64,000 nucleotides of DNA from Malonomonas rubra DSM 5091. GTDB lineage: Bacteria > Desulfobacterota > Desulfuromonadia > Desulfuromonadales > Geopsychrobacteraceae. The notes below the pieces were generated by a model. It was not told the DNA's origin. It saw nothing but the letters and a program-made list of their open reading frames with translations, and did no database searches. The stretch is taken from NCBI RefSeq assembly GCF_900142125.1, contig NZ_FQZT01000004.1, positions 1-64,000 on the forward strand. The letters are read 5' to 3'. Both the position numbers and the translations under genes were made by a program. This document shows positions 32,263 through 41,374 of the stretch, piece by piece; the stretch's first letter is position 1, and each line of letters begins with the position of its first letter.

Positions 32263-33501
32263 ATGCGCATTATCGGCAATATCTTCCTTATCCTGTTTCT
32301 CAATGCCGCCGCTCTCGGGATTGCCGACACCTTGATTGGCAAGACTCCGCACTTCCTCTGGCTGTCCCCGCTCTATGGATTTATCGGCAGTTTTCTGACT
32401 TTTTTCGCTTTCGTGCTCTACCTCGGCATGGCATTCAATAAGTATCTGCCGAAGCGGGTGCTGCTGCCGCCGCTGCTTTTTATCTGCTGGCAGATGGTCC
32501 ATTTCTACCCGCTGGAAAAATGCGCCGGCTCCTATTACATGGCAATCGTGCTGCTTGGCCAGCTGTTGATCGGGTTGCTGGCCCTGCAGCTGAATTTTAA
32601 GTTGAACAAGAAAAGCCGCCTGTTTGTGAGCAGCCAGTTTCCGGAACCCTGTTTCAGCCTGAAGAACATGCTTCGTTTCATGCTGATCAATATCCCGATC
32701 TTCCCGCTGGTTATTTTCCTGCTGTTTTTCTCCTCCGTCAGCGATCTTGTCGATCAGCAAGGGGCAGGTTTCATGTGCCTGAAACCGAACGGCCTCTACA
32801 TGGTCGAGAAGACTTACCGCAAGGGGGAGAAACAGATTCTGCTCAACGGTATGATTCATCTCGGCCAGCAGAGTTACTACGATGACCTGAGTGCGTCGCT
32901 GCGGGGAAAACAGGCGATTTTGCTGGCAGAGGGGGTGAGTGACAATCTGGGGCTGTTAAAGAGTGACTTCAGCTACCAGAAAATTGCTGATCTGCTCGGG
33001 TTGGCGTCGCAGGAACGGATGCTGGTTGAGGGGCGGTTGGTCGACAGTGCCAGCCTCGATCGATTGGAGGATAAGTCGCCTGAAAAGATCGATGTGCTGC
33101 AGGCCGATATCGATCTGTCGGAGTTTGATTCGCGCACGATCAAGGTATTGAACGCGCTTGGTCATTATCTTCTCGATGCCGATTCTTTAGCCGAGGGTTT
33201 CCGCCGGTTCAACGACTGGAGCAGGCAGCATACCAATAGCGAAACCAACCAGATCGTCATGCACGATTTGATTGAAAGACGGAACAAGGCCGTACTCAGC
33301 TACCTGCCGAAAGCTTTGAACAAGTACGATACCGTTGTCATCCCCTGGGGGGCACTGCACATGCCCGGACTGGAGCGTGCGATTCTGGGTAAAGGTTTCC
33401 GTTTGCACGAGCAGGATAAAAGGCTAAGTATCGATTTCCTACAGCTGCCGTTCAGAAAACTTTGGCAAAATAACAGCACGGAAGAAAAAGAATCGGTCTG
33501 A
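32263..33501 (+). CDS. Polytopic membrane protein with TraB/TIKI-like domain
   Basis: The 412-aa protein has about five transmembrane helices in its first 165 residues, then a soluble domain (about 175-400) with the TIKI/TraB pattern: LLNGMIHLGQQSYYDDL near its start and the C-terminal ERRNKAVLSYLPKAL, VVIPWGALHMPGLERAILGKGF, where the GA-x-H motif lies. TraB/TIKI relatives include metalloproteases and EreA/ChaN-like enzymes. Neither substrate nor activity can be assigned. Adenine-rich sequence rather than a strong ribosome site precedes the ATG. Confidence 0.65.
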   Translation: MRIIGNIFLILFLNAAALGIADTLIGKTPHFLWLSPLYGFIGSFLTFFAFVLYLGMAFNKYLPKRVLLPPLLFICWQMVHFYPLEKCAGSYYMAIVLLGQLLIGLLALQLNFKLNKKSRLFVSSQFPEPCFSLKNMLRFMLINIPIFPLVIFLLFFSSVSDLVDQQGAGFMCLKPNGLYMVEKTYRKGEKQILLNGMIHLGQQSYYDDLSASLRGKQAILLAEGVSDNLGLLKSDFSYQKIADLLGLASQERMLVEGRLVDSASLDRLEDKSPEKIDVLQADIDLSEFDSRTIKVLNALGHYLLDADSLAEGFRRFNDWSRQHTNSETNQIVMHDLIERRNKAVLSYLPKALNKYDTVVIPWGALHMPGLERAILGKGFRLHEQDKRLSIDFLQLPFRKLWQNNSTEEKESV

Positions 33502-33558
33502 TTCAGGCCCTTTCGAGATCTCTGCTGAAAGTCTGGAAAAGTATTTAATCTGGGGGTG

Positions 33559-35631
33559 TCAGCTGCAGTTGCGCCAGCGATCATCCTGCTGAACCAGTGT
33601 ACAGAATGCGTTGACAACCTCCGGATCGAAGGCTTTCCCCGCCTGCCCCTGCAAGTAGGCAAGAACTTTTTCCTGGTTCCAGCTGGCTCGGTAAGGGCGT
33701 TCGGAATAGAGTGCGTCGTAGACATCGGCAACTGCCAGAATGCGGGCGCCAAGATGGATCTCCGTGCCTTTTAAGCCGTCCGGGTAACCAGTGCCATCCC
33801 AACGTTCATGGTGCTGCCTGACAATCGGCAGGATTTTCCCGAAAACCTGGATCGGTTCGATTATACGGACGGCTTCGACCGGATGCCGCTTGATGATCTC
33901 GAACTCCTCGTCGGTCAGCTTGCCCGGTTTGTTCAAAATTTCTGCAGGAACGGCAACCTTCCCCAAGTCATGCAGCAGCCCGGCCTGATGAAGGTCCAGG
34001 CACGCCGATTCATCCTGTCCCATGGCCTTTGCAATCTGGAAAGCGTATTCGGTGACCCGTTCCGAGTGACCGTGGGTCCACTGACTGTTGGCATCGACCG
34101 TTCGGGCAAGAGCTGTCAGGATACCGAGGTTCAGGTCATCCAGTTCTTTGACCATCTCGGCCCGTGACAGGGCGACTCTCAGCTGGTCGGCCAGTTGCCT
34201 GGCAATCAGCAGATCACTCTGCTCTGCCTGCTCGCTCGCATGAGAGAGTCCAACGATGGCATGCATTGAGGGTTTGTACTCGATCAGAAGTAACGAGAAA
34301 AGTTTGCCACCCCGTTCCGCCAGGGGTTGGAGCAGGGTCGGGAAGCGCCACTGTGGTACGGAACAGGCTTCTTTTTCGTGCAGCAACAGTTCAACCTCAT
34401 CTGCAGCGATCACAGCGTTTGATAGGAGTTCAATGCCACTTTTCTCCGTGCGACTCGACAACCAGGTTGCTGAAGAGTTTTGCTCCATTTCATTGTACAG
34501 CGTCAGGCTCAGCGTGCTGATCGACTCAAATACCCTGATATTGCGTAGAAAATTGACAATAATCGCTTCCATGTCGATAGCGCCGAGAATCTGTCGGACC
34601 GCCTGTCCCATATCCTGTTGCTGCTGAACCTGCTGCTGGATTTTCGTGGTCATCTGGTTGAACGAGGTCGATAACTCTTCAAACTCATCACGACTGTCCA
34701 GCCGAACCTGGCAATTGAAGTGTCCCTGGCCGATTTCGCGGGTGGCCTCTTTTAGCTGCTGCAGCGGTTGGAGCGTTTTACGGACCAGAATACTGCTGGT
34801 CAGCAGGATGACCCAGAAAGCCATGGCGCTTGTCAGCCAGGCATTTCTGCCGAAATGGGCAAGGCTGGAAAAAATTTCGGCTTTCGGCTCAAGGACCAGA
34901 ATATTCCAGTTCGAGGTGTTGAAAGCCGCCTTTAAAAACAGGCTCCAGCGCCCGGCCAGCCAGGTTTCCCCCGCCTGATGAATTTCCGCATAGCTGTGGC
35001 CACTTTCCCCTTTTTTGTGAAACTGGTCCGGGGCAAGCATGTTGGAGAGATTGCCAGTCAGCGGCTGCCAATCAGCGTCCAGCAATATTAACTGGGCGTT
35101 CAGCGGCAAAAAATTCAAGGCATATTCTTCAAGGGCGGGCAGGCTGATTTTTCCGACAGCAATGACCGGCTTACTGTGAGCATCGGTTGTAGGGATGCAA
35201 AGATAGAGCGTGATGGCTTGGTTCACCCGTGCCAAAACCAGCTGCGATGACCCCGAGGCAAGGCGATCCTTATATTCTTCCGAAAAATTCAAACCAGCGA
35301 TTGGGAAATGGGCCCCCGCTGGCTGCAACCAGAACTTTTCCAGCAGGGCTTCGCCGAAGTTTTCTTCCAGCTCCAGGCCATTGCCCGGAACATCATAGAG
35401 GCTGGCGATTTTTTTTAACGCGCTCTCAACGGAAACAAACTCGGTGACTACCGCCATGCCGATATTTTTCCCGGCGTGATGCAGGCGTCTTGCGGTATCT
35501 GCTTCCAGGTTGGCGCGAACGCTCTGCAGGGTTAACAGAATCAACCCGCTGATTGGCACCAGTGCGCAAAGCAGAACCGCCAGAAATATACGCCTGGAAA
35601 CACGACTTTTCAGTTGCGGCAAATATTTCAT
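33559..35631 (-). CDS. HAMP/HD-GYP membrane c-di-GMP phosphodiesterase
   Basis: The 690-aa receptor has a transmembrane helix at about 15-33, a periplasmic sensor region (about 35-265), a second helix (about 270-292), a HAMP linker (about 295-345), a variable cytosolic region and a C-terminal HD-GYP domain (about 500-690) with HQAGLLHDLGKVAVP, RQHHERWDGTGYPDGL and GYP. It should hydrolyse c-di-GMP in response to a periplasmic signal. Its ATG overlaps the stop of the pseudopilin gene by one base (TGATG), which points to coupled translation. Confidence 0.9.
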   Translation of the reverse strand: MKYLPQLKSRVSRRIFLAVLLCALVPISGLILLTLQSVRANLEADTARRLHHAGKNIGMAVVTEFVSVESALKKIASLYDVPGNGLELEENFGEALLEKFWLQPAGAHFPIAGLNFSEEYKDRLASGSSQLVLARVNQAITLYLCIPTTDAHSKPVIAVGKISLPALEEYALNFLPLNAQLILLDADWQPLTGNLSNMLAPDQFHKKGESGHSYAEIHQAGETWLAGRWSLFLKAAFNTSNWNILVLEPKAEIFSSLAHFGRNAWLTSAMAFWVILLTSSILVRKTLQPLQQLKEATREIGQGHFNCQVRLDSRDEFEELSTSFNQMTTKIQQQVQQQQDMGQAVRQILGAIDMEAIIVNFLRNIRVFESISTLSLTLYNEMEQNSSATWLSSRTEKSGIELLSNAVIAADEVELLLHEKEACSVPQWRFPTLLQPLAERGGKLFSLLLIEYKPSMHAIVGLSHASEQAEQSDLLIARQLADQLRVALSRAEMVKELDDLNLGILTALARTVDANSQWTHGHSERVTEYAFQIAKAMGQDESACLDLHQAGLLHDLGKVAVPAEILNKPGKLTDEEFEIIKRHPVEAVRIIEPIQVFGKILPIVRQHHERWDGTGYPDGLKGTEIHLGARILAVADVYDALYSERPYRASWNQEKVLAYLQGQAGKAFDPEVVNAFCTLVQQDDRWRNCS

Positions 35632-36110
35632 CAGTAATCCTCAGCGGTTCCTATAAAGCTGCCGTCTCCGGCCCGGATAATATCGTCATGGCTCGCTTTG
35701 GCAGTGAGCGGCAAAGCGGTTTTCCCGTCCGGCCCCATACTCCAGAGGTCAAAGTCGGAATTCAGTGGGTGAAGCGATTTATCTTTGCGCGGCGTAACTT
35801 TGCCCTTTCCGGTCAACGGCTTGCCGCGAATGGAAATATACTGAAACGGGTTCCCCCAAGGGTCCAGCAAGTTGAGGCCAATTTCTTCAAGGGTCTCCGG
35901 CAACTGGCCATGCTCTTGCTCGTACAGCAGGATCGTCTGTTCCATGTTTCGGAGGGTCTGATGCAGAAGTTTGATTCTGATGTTTTGAATATAGGTGGAA
36001 TAGATCGGAACGCTGATAGCGGCCAGCGTTGCCAGAATGGCAATGACCAGCAGCAGCTCAATAAGGGTAAAACCCTGTTGGCGTTCGTTCTTTTGTGGCT
36101 CGCTTTGCAT
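35631..36110 (-). CDS. GspG-like type II secretion/IV pilin-family pseudopilin
   Basis: The 159-aa protein has the prepilin peptidase site QGFTLIELLLVIAILATLA (Gly-Phe cleavage with Glu+5) followed by a hydrophobic helix, and a C-terminal GspG pattern DPWGNPFQYIS and DLWSMGPDGK with Asp residues that bind calcium in GspG. A TTG codon lies just before the ATG. It stands alone, not in a T2SS or pilus operon, and is translationally coupled to the HD-GYP receptor, so it could report surface or pilus state to that enzyme (inference). Confidence 0.85.
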   Translation of the reverse strand: MQSEPQKNERQQGFTLIELLLVIAILATLAAISVPIYSTYIQNIRIKLLHQTLRNMEQTILLYEQEHGQLPETLEEIGLNLLDPWGNPFQYISIRGKPLTGKGKVTPRKDKSLHPLNSDFDLWSMGPDGKTALPLTAKASHDDIIRAGDGSFIGTAEDY

Positions 36111-36221
36111 CAAACCCGCCGCACCCTAAGATGAAAAATTAAGAAAATATCATCTCACGGGTGGTTGGGCAGGTCAAGGATATTGGCAGATTTACATCTG
36201 CGAAAACTCATGAGGAAGGAG

Positions 36222-36238
36222 GGGGGTGCGACACCCCC
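36222..36238. other. Hairpin between pncB and the pseudopilin gene
   Basis: A 7-bp perfect stem (GGGGGTG with CACCCCC) with a CGA loop lies in the 190-bp spacer between the pseudopilin start (36110) and the pncB stop (36304), both on the minus strand. No clear U-run follows, so it is at best a weak terminator for pncB. No other feature was seen in this spacer. Confidence 0.35.
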
Positions 36239-36303
36239 GCTGTGAATTTTCCCGATATCGATCTGCTACCGGTTGCCGACGAAAAACAGGGGCGCGGCGC
36301 GCT

Positions 36304-37524
36304 TTATTCTCTGATGTTCACCGACGCCGGATCGATGCCATACTGCGATGCGAGGTAGCGCAGATAGTCGATATCTTCGCACATGCTCTTGCCAGGCTCG
36401 TCGGAGATTTTCGCCACCGGCTTGCCGCCGGCTGCGACCATCTTGATGACAATATCAAGCGGTACGTTGCCGACATCGTTCATCAGGTTGGTGCCGATGC
36501 CGAAGGATATATTGATCCGGCCTTTGAAGTGCTTGTAGATCTCCAGCATGCGCGGGAAATTGAGACTGTCGCTGAAGACCAGTGTTTTTGTCTGCGGATT
36601 GATGCCCATCTGCCGGTACATTTCGATCGCTTTCTCTCCCCATTTCAGCGGGCAGCCACTGTCGTGACGCAGTCCGTCGTAGAGCTTGCCGAAATAGGGG
36701 TCGGAAAAGTCGCGGATAAAAGAATCCATCGAATAACAATCGGTCAGAGCGATCCCGAGCCGACCGCGGTACTCCCGCACCCAGCCCTCCAGCGCTTCCT
36801 TCTGCGCATCGGCCAGCCGGGTCACCGCCTGCCAGCTCTGCAGCCATTCGTGCGCCATGGTGCCGATCGGTTTCAGGCCGAGGGTGCGTGCAAAATGCAG
36901 GCTGCTGGTGCCGGAGAAATACTGCGGTAACTGGCGTTTCAAGGTGATCAGCACCTCTTCCTGCCAGGCTTTGCTGGCACGCCGTCGGGTGCCGAAATCG
37001 GCAAAAGAGAACCCGGGCATCTCCTCCTGCGAGCGGAGCAGTTCAATCTTCTGCATCAACTTGCTGCGGGCGATGTCGAGGTTGATACCACCGCAGTGCA
37101 ACAAGCTGTGCAGTTCGCTGATGATTGCCAGGGCGTAGATTTCAAACAGGGTGATGTGAATCAGCGGGCCACGAAAGCGCAGATCGAGATCTTCACCCTT
37201 CGCCTGGATGTGGACAAAACGCATATCGAGATGAAAGACGCGTAGAAACTCGATGAAATCAGGCTTGATGAAAGGGAATCCGGCAAGGTAGTCGAGCTCT
37301 TCGTTGCTGAATTTCAGGCTGCAGACATGACCGAGCTGGCGAAGGATCTCCGGGATCAACGCTGAAAGGTCGAAGCCGTTGCGGTTGCGGCAGGCGAACT
37401 TCCACTCGACATCGACGGTGCGGAACTCCGGCGCGTGGTAGAAGGCTTGCAGCATGGTGATCTTGTAAAGGTCGGTGTCGAGCAGGCTGTTGATCAGCCA
37501 ACGCTCCAGCGGCTGGTGTGTCAT
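36304..37524 (-). CDS. pncB: Nicotinate phosphoribosyltransferase
   Basis: The 406-aa enzyme converts nicotinate and PRPP to nicotinate mononucleotide in NAD salvage. Typical segments are LDTDLYKITMLQAFYH, FADFGTRRR, GTMAHEWLQSW, LTDCYSMDSF and DGLRHDSGCPLKWGEKAIEMY. Length is normal. It overlaps the nicotinamidase gene by 4 bp, so both salvage steps are co-translated. Confidence 0.95.
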   Translation of the reverse strand: MTHQPLERWLINSLLDTDLYKITMLQAFYHAPEFRTVDVEWKFACRNRNGFDLSALIPEILRQLGHVCSLKFSNEELDYLAGFPFIKPDFIEFLRVFHLDMRFVHIQAKGEDLDLRFRGPLIHITLFEIYALAIISELHSLLHCGGINLDIARSKLMQKIELLRSQEEMPGFSFADFGTRRRASKAWQEEVLITLKRQLPQYFSGTSSLHFARTLGLKPIGTMAHEWLQSWQAVTRLADAQKEALEGWVREYRGRLGIALTDCYSMDSFIRDFSDPYFGKLYDGLRHDSGCPLKWGEKAIEMYRQMGINPQTKTLVFSDSLNFPRMLEIYKHFKGRINISFGIGTNLMNDVGNVPLDIVIKMVAAGGKPVAKISDEPGKSMCEDIDYLRYLASQYGIDPASVNIRE

Positions 37525-38168
37525 GCCGTTGCCAGTTGTGCACTGCCGTCGATCAGTGTTGCACCGGCGGCGCGCATTTCATCGACCGCGGCTGCGCTGG
37601 TCTCTTCGGCGACCCCGCGGCAGCCGGCAAGATTGACGATCACTTTGAAGCCTGCTTTAAGCAGTTGCATGACCGAGGTTTTCACACAGTAATCGGTCGC
37701 CAGCCCGCCGACAATGACGGTTTCAATGTTGCGCTTGCGCAGCCATTCGATGGCACCGGTACTCTCGCTCTCGGCCAGATCCTGAAAACAGGCGCCGTAA
37801 GGATGTTTGACCGGATCCTTGCCCTTTTCGATCACCAGATCGTAAGCGCTCTCTTCCGGTAGTCCTGGAATCAGCCTGTTGCCTTCAGTACCGACAACGC
37901 AGTGTGGCGGCCACTTGATGTCGAGTCCGGGATAGTTGCCTTCGACCGGCGTCATGATTTCTTCCGGGCTCTGTGCAACCCAGGGGGCTGCGGCCGGGTG
38001 ACAGTCTTTGCTGACCAGCCGGACGCTGGCAAAGCCTGCCTGGGCGTTCAGTTCATCGGCAATTTTATCGCCGTCGACGACCGGAAGTTCGTCAGGGCAA
38101 AGGGGGGTGAAGCCGCGCTGCGGGTCGATGTCGAAGCTGGCGGTGGACTGCTGGTGGACGTGAATCAT
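37521..38168 (-). CDS. pncA: Nicotinamidase (isochorismatase-like hydrolase)
   Basis: A 215-aa isochorismatase-fold enzyme. It shows the catalytic Asp near the start (FDIDPQRGFTPL), the SKDCHPAAAPW metal His/Asp region, WPPHCVVGTEG and the nucleophilic Cys in GLATDYCVKTS. Nicotinamidases deamidate nicotinamide to nicotinate, the substrate of the adjacent PncB. The start at 38168 has a perfect AGGAGG upstream; the longer frame is rejected. The 4-bp overlap with pncB confirms the operon. Confidence 0.92.
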   Translation of the reverse strand: MIHVHQQSTASFDIDPQRGFTPLCPDELPVVDGDKIADELNAQAGFASVRLVSKDCHPAAAPWVAQSPEEIMTPVEGNYPGLDIKWPPHCVVGTEGNRLIPGLPEESAYDLVIEKGKDPVKHPYGACFQDLAESESTGAIEWLRKRNIETVIVGGLATDYCVKTSVMQLLKAGFKVIVNLAGCRGVAEETSAAAVDEMRAAGATLIDGSAQLATA

Positions 38169-38269
38169 TTTAAGCCTCCTGTCTCCGGTGAGGGCAAGGA
38201 GAATGACATAACAAAGGCAAAGCCTGAACCGACAGCCTAGCAAGATCGAGAAAAAACGCCAAGGGGCAG

Positions 38270-38297
38270 TTGCAAAAACAGGCCGACAGAGTATAAT
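38270..38297 (+). promoter_or_regulatory. Promoter of the diguanylate cyclase gene
   Basis: TTGCAA (38270-38275) and a perfect TATAAT (38292-38297) are separated by 16 bp, about 36 bp before the ATG at 38333. It fits a housekeeping sigma-70-type promoter for the response regulator gene. Confidence 0.6.
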
Positions 38298-38332
38298 CGT
38301 TAGCTCTTGTTAATTTTTCTAATAAGGTGACC

Positions 38333-39580
38333 ATGATGAAAGATGTTCTGATTGTCGAGGACAGCAGGCTGTTTTCCGGTTTGCTGCAGAAACGGATCGC
38401 GAAGGATTTTATGATCAGCAGCACGATCAAGGAGAGCTACCGCGAGGCGGAGGAGCATCTTCAGGAGCATGCCGATCGCTATTCGCTGGCCGTTCTCGAT
38501 CTGACCCTGCCCGGCTCTCCCGACGGCGAGATCGTCGACCTGGTCGTCGAAAAGGGGCTTTCGGTCATCGTCGTGACGGGTCGCATGGATGACCAGACCC
38601 GGGCCAAAATCCTCGAAAGACAGGTGCTTGATTACATCATGAAGGGGCCGCATGCTCTCGATCTGCTCTCCAGCACCATCGCCCGGGTGTTGCGGAATAA
38701 CGAGATCAGCGTTCTGGTGGTGGAGGATTCCAACCTGATCCGTGAGGCGACACGTCAAATTCTGCAGACCCAGCATTTTAATGTCCTGGAAGCGAAGGAT
38801 GGCCTGGCTGCGCTGGAGCAGTTGAGAGCGGACCGTTCGATCAAGGTGGTGCTGACCGATTACAATATGCCGAACATGGATGGCTTTAAGTTGACGGCGG
38901 AAATCCGCAAAAGTTTCCCGATGGACCAGATGGCGGTCATTGGCATGTCGGCGCAGGGCAACCCGATGCTCTCGGCCCAGTTTCTCAAACGTGGGGCCAA
39001 TGATTTCATCAATAAGCCTTACTTTGAAGAGGAGTTGGTCTGGCGGGTGAACCAGAACGTCGAGATCCTCGATCGTATTGCCCAACTGCGCGACGCCTCG
39101 ATCAAGGACGCCATGACCGGGCTGTACAATCGCCGTCACTTCTTCGAGGCGGGAGCAAATCTGTTTGCCAACGCCCAGCGGGAGAATATCGATATCTGCG
39201 TGGCGATGCTCGACATCGACCACTTCAAGCATGTCAACGACACTTACGGCCATGCAACTGGCGACCTGGTGATCAAAGAGGTGGCGCAAACACTGCAGAA
39301 CAGTTTCCGCAAATCGGATCTGGTGGCGCGCATTGGCGGCGAGGAGTTCGTTGTTATCGCCAGCAACATGGAAAAAGATGCCCGTTTCGGCCATTTTGAC
39401 GATCTGCGGCAGAAAATCGAGGACCTGCTGATTGTTGTCGATGGAGAGACGATTCCGGTGACCATCTCCATCGGCGTCACTGAAACCCTCGCCGACTCGC
39501 TCGACGAGATGGTGCGGGAGGCGGACGGCCGCCTCTATCAGGCGAAAGAGAGCGGCCGCAACTGCGTGATCATGAACTGA
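38333..39580 (+). CDS. Dual-receiver response regulator with GGDEF domain
   Basis: The 415-aa protein has two receiver domains (about 1-118 and 123-240) and a GGDEF domain (about 250-415) with KDAMTGLYNRRHFFE and the active GGEEF motif in RIGGEEFVV. Both receivers keep an acceptor Asp (AVLDLTLP and VLTDYNMPNMDG); the first has EDS rather than a DD pair at its start. It should make c-di-GMP on phosphorylation. The ATG at 38333 follows AAGG. Confidence 0.9.
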   Translation: MMKDVLIVEDSRLFSGLLQKRIAKDFMISSTIKESYREAEEHLQEHADRYSLAVLDLTLPGSPDGEIVDLVVEKGLSVIVVTGRMDDQTRAKILERQVLDYIMKGPHALDLLSSTIARVLRNNEISVLVVEDSNLIREATRQILQTQHFNVLEAKDGLAALEQLRADRSIKVVLTDYNMPNMDGFKLTAEIRKSFPMDQMAVIGMSAQGNPMLSAQFLKRGANDFINKPYFEEELVWRVNQNVEILDRIAQLRDASIKDAMTGLYNRRHFFEAGANLFANAQRENIDICVAMLDIDHFKHVNDTYGHATGDLVIKEVAQTLQNSFRKSDLVARIGGEEFVVIASNMEKDARFGHFDDLRQKIEDLLIVVDGETIPVTISIGVTETLADSLDEMVREADGRLYQAKESGRNCVIMN

Positions 39581-39581
39581 A

Positions 39582-40319
39582 TCAGTTGGTCGGTTCGATC
39601 CGATAGGTTAGCGATACTGTTGCTGCTATTTCGACTTTGCCGCTGGCGACCGGGACTGTATCCGCGCTCGCCGAGCGGGCTTCGGCCAGCATTAACCGGG
39701 GTTGCATGCTTCCGCCACCACCGTTCAGCCGCATAGATTGCACTGTCGCCAACTTGACCCCGGCCGCTTCGGCCATCGCCTGTGCTTTACGCATCGCTTT
39801 TTGTGTCGCTATTCTGATTGCCTCCTGCTGCGCTGCGGTTGGATCAGCCAGTCCGAACTGCAGGCCGCCGATCTGGTTGGCTCCCGCTTGTTGCGCCAGG
39901 CCGAGCAGTTTTCCTGCAAGCTCGACCTGCCCGGTCGTTACCAGCAGTTCGTTGTCGACCCGGTAACCAATAATTTCCCGCTGCCAATTGGCCGGTGTCG
40001 GCCGCGGTGGGCGGCTCCACTGGGGGGTTATGCGAAACTGGCCGGTCGCCAGCTCGTCGGCGCTGATACCGATCCCCTGCAGCATCTGCATCACTGCTGT
40101 CATCCGCAGGTTGTTCTGCTCCAGCGCCATGCCTGCCTCCTGCGCTTCGGTTACCACCGCCAGTCGCAGCTGCAGTTGATCCGGGTTCACTTCGACCTGG
40201 CCTTCTGCATCCACTGTCAGTAGTGGCAGGTCGGTTGTGGCGGTGCCGGTGGTAATCCGCTGTGGCCCACATCCGGCCAGCAGGATGAAAACAAAGAGTA
40301 ACGCGAGATATTTCTTCAT
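39582..40319 (-). CDS. SIMPL-domain (DUF541) lipoprotein
   Basis: The 245-aa protein carries a signal peptide with a lipobox (LLAGC) and a SIMPL/DUF541 domain: LPLLTVDAEGQVEVNPDQLQ, GYRVDNELLVTT, and the central IRIATQKAMRKAQAMAEAAGV repeat helix. These proteins form periplasmic oligomers and are linked to stress tolerance in other bacteria; the biochemical role is open. The ATG at 40319 has AAAGGA upstream. It is convergent with the GGDEF gene by one base. Confidence 0.88.
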   Translation of the reverse strand: MKKYLALLFVFILLAGCGPQRITTGTATTDLPLLTVDAEGQVEVNPDQLQLRLAVVTEAQEAGMALEQNNLRMTAVMQMLQGIGISADELATGQFRITPQWSRPPRPTPANWQREIIGYRVDNELLVTTGQVELAGKLLGLAQQAGANQIGGLQFGLADPTAAQQEAIRIATQKAMRKAQAMAEAAGVKLATVQSMRLNGGGGSMQPRLMLAEARSASADTVPVASGKVEIAATVSLTYRIEPTN

Positions 40320-40424
40320 GGGAAAAGTCCTTTCTTGGTTCATTTACTGAAAACAATACCCCGTGGCCGGGTTCTTCGCAATCCTCGTAATTGACCTGCG
40401 ACGAAAACCGGATAAACTTTTCAG

Positions 40425-41324
40425 ATGACTAAAGATATTAAGAAAAATCCAACTGTTTCATTGGTGCTCGGCAGTGGCGGAGCGCGCGGGCTGGCGCATA
40501 TCGGGATTATCGAGGTGCTGGAAGAGCAGGGCTTCAAGATCGAGTCGATTTCTGGCTCTTCGATGGGGGCTCTGGTCGGTGGAATCTATGCTGCTGGTGA
40601 GCTGGAACAATACCGTAAATGGGTCACGGCGCTGGAAACCTTCGATATGTTGCGGCTGCTTGATGTTTCTTTCAGCGGCTCGGCGATCTTTAAAGGGGAG
40701 AGGATCATCAATACCCTGCGCGACTTGATTGGCTCGTGGAATATTGAAGATTTGCCGATTTCTTTTACCGCTGTCGCCACTGAACTGGATCGCGGCAAGG
40801 AACTCTGGTTTTCCAAGGGGCCCCTGTTCAATGCTATCCGCGCCTCGATCGCCTTTCCGACGATCTTCTCCGCGGTGGAACACAGGGGGCGAAAACTGGT
40901 TGACGGGGGGCTGACCAACCCGATTCCAATTGCACCGACCCTGCGCGACATGACCGATTTGACCATTGCCGTCAGCCTGAGCGGCAAACGCAGTGAAAAG
41001 CCGGTTCCTGTGCAGCCGAAGCCGGAACCCTCTTCACTGACTGACAAGTATCATCAACTGGTGGTGGAGTTTATCGATGGGTTGCAGAAGAAGAACAATC
41101 ACAAGCAGGAAGACACTGGCTTCTTCGAAGTGATTTCCCGCAGCATCGACGCCATGCAGAACAGCATTGCCCGTTTTATGCTGGCAGCCTACAGTCCCGA
41201 CATCCTGATCGAGATTCCAAAGGACTGTTGCACTATTTATGAATTTGACCGGGCGGTCGAGCTGATCGAGATCGGCCGGCAGAAAGCTGATGAAGCTGTC
41301 AAAAATTACCGACAGCGAAATTGA
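40425..41324 (+). CDS. Patatin-like phospholipase
   Basis: The 299-aa protein has the patatin catalytic pattern: oxyanion loop GSGGARGLAHIG, nucleophile SGSSMGALVGG (G-x-S-x-G) and the Asp of VDGGLTNPIP. It likely hydrolyses acyl esters of phospholipids in the cytoplasm or at the inner membrane. The C-terminal third (about 200-299) is helical and unassigned. Ribosome binding site is weak. It is upstream of the LytS-like kinase by 50 bp. Confidence 0.9.
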   Translation: MTKDIKKNPTVSLVLGSGGARGLAHIGIIEVLEEQGFKIESISGSSMGALVGGIYAAGELEQYRKWVTALETFDMLRLLDVSFSGSAIFKGERIINTLRDLIGSWNIEDLPISFTAVATELDRGKELWFSKGPLFNAIRASIAFPTIFSAVEHRGRKLVDGGLTNPIPIAPTLRDMTDLTIAVSLSGKRSEKPVPVQPKPEPSSLTDKYHQLVVEFIDGLQKKNNHKQEDTGFFEVISRSIDAMQNSIARFMLAAYSPDILIEIPKDCCTIYEFDRAVELIEIGRQKADEAVKNYRQRN

Positions 41325-41374
41325 TTGTGCCGATATGGACTGAGATTCAAATTGTTTTTGCCAAAGGTTAGGGG

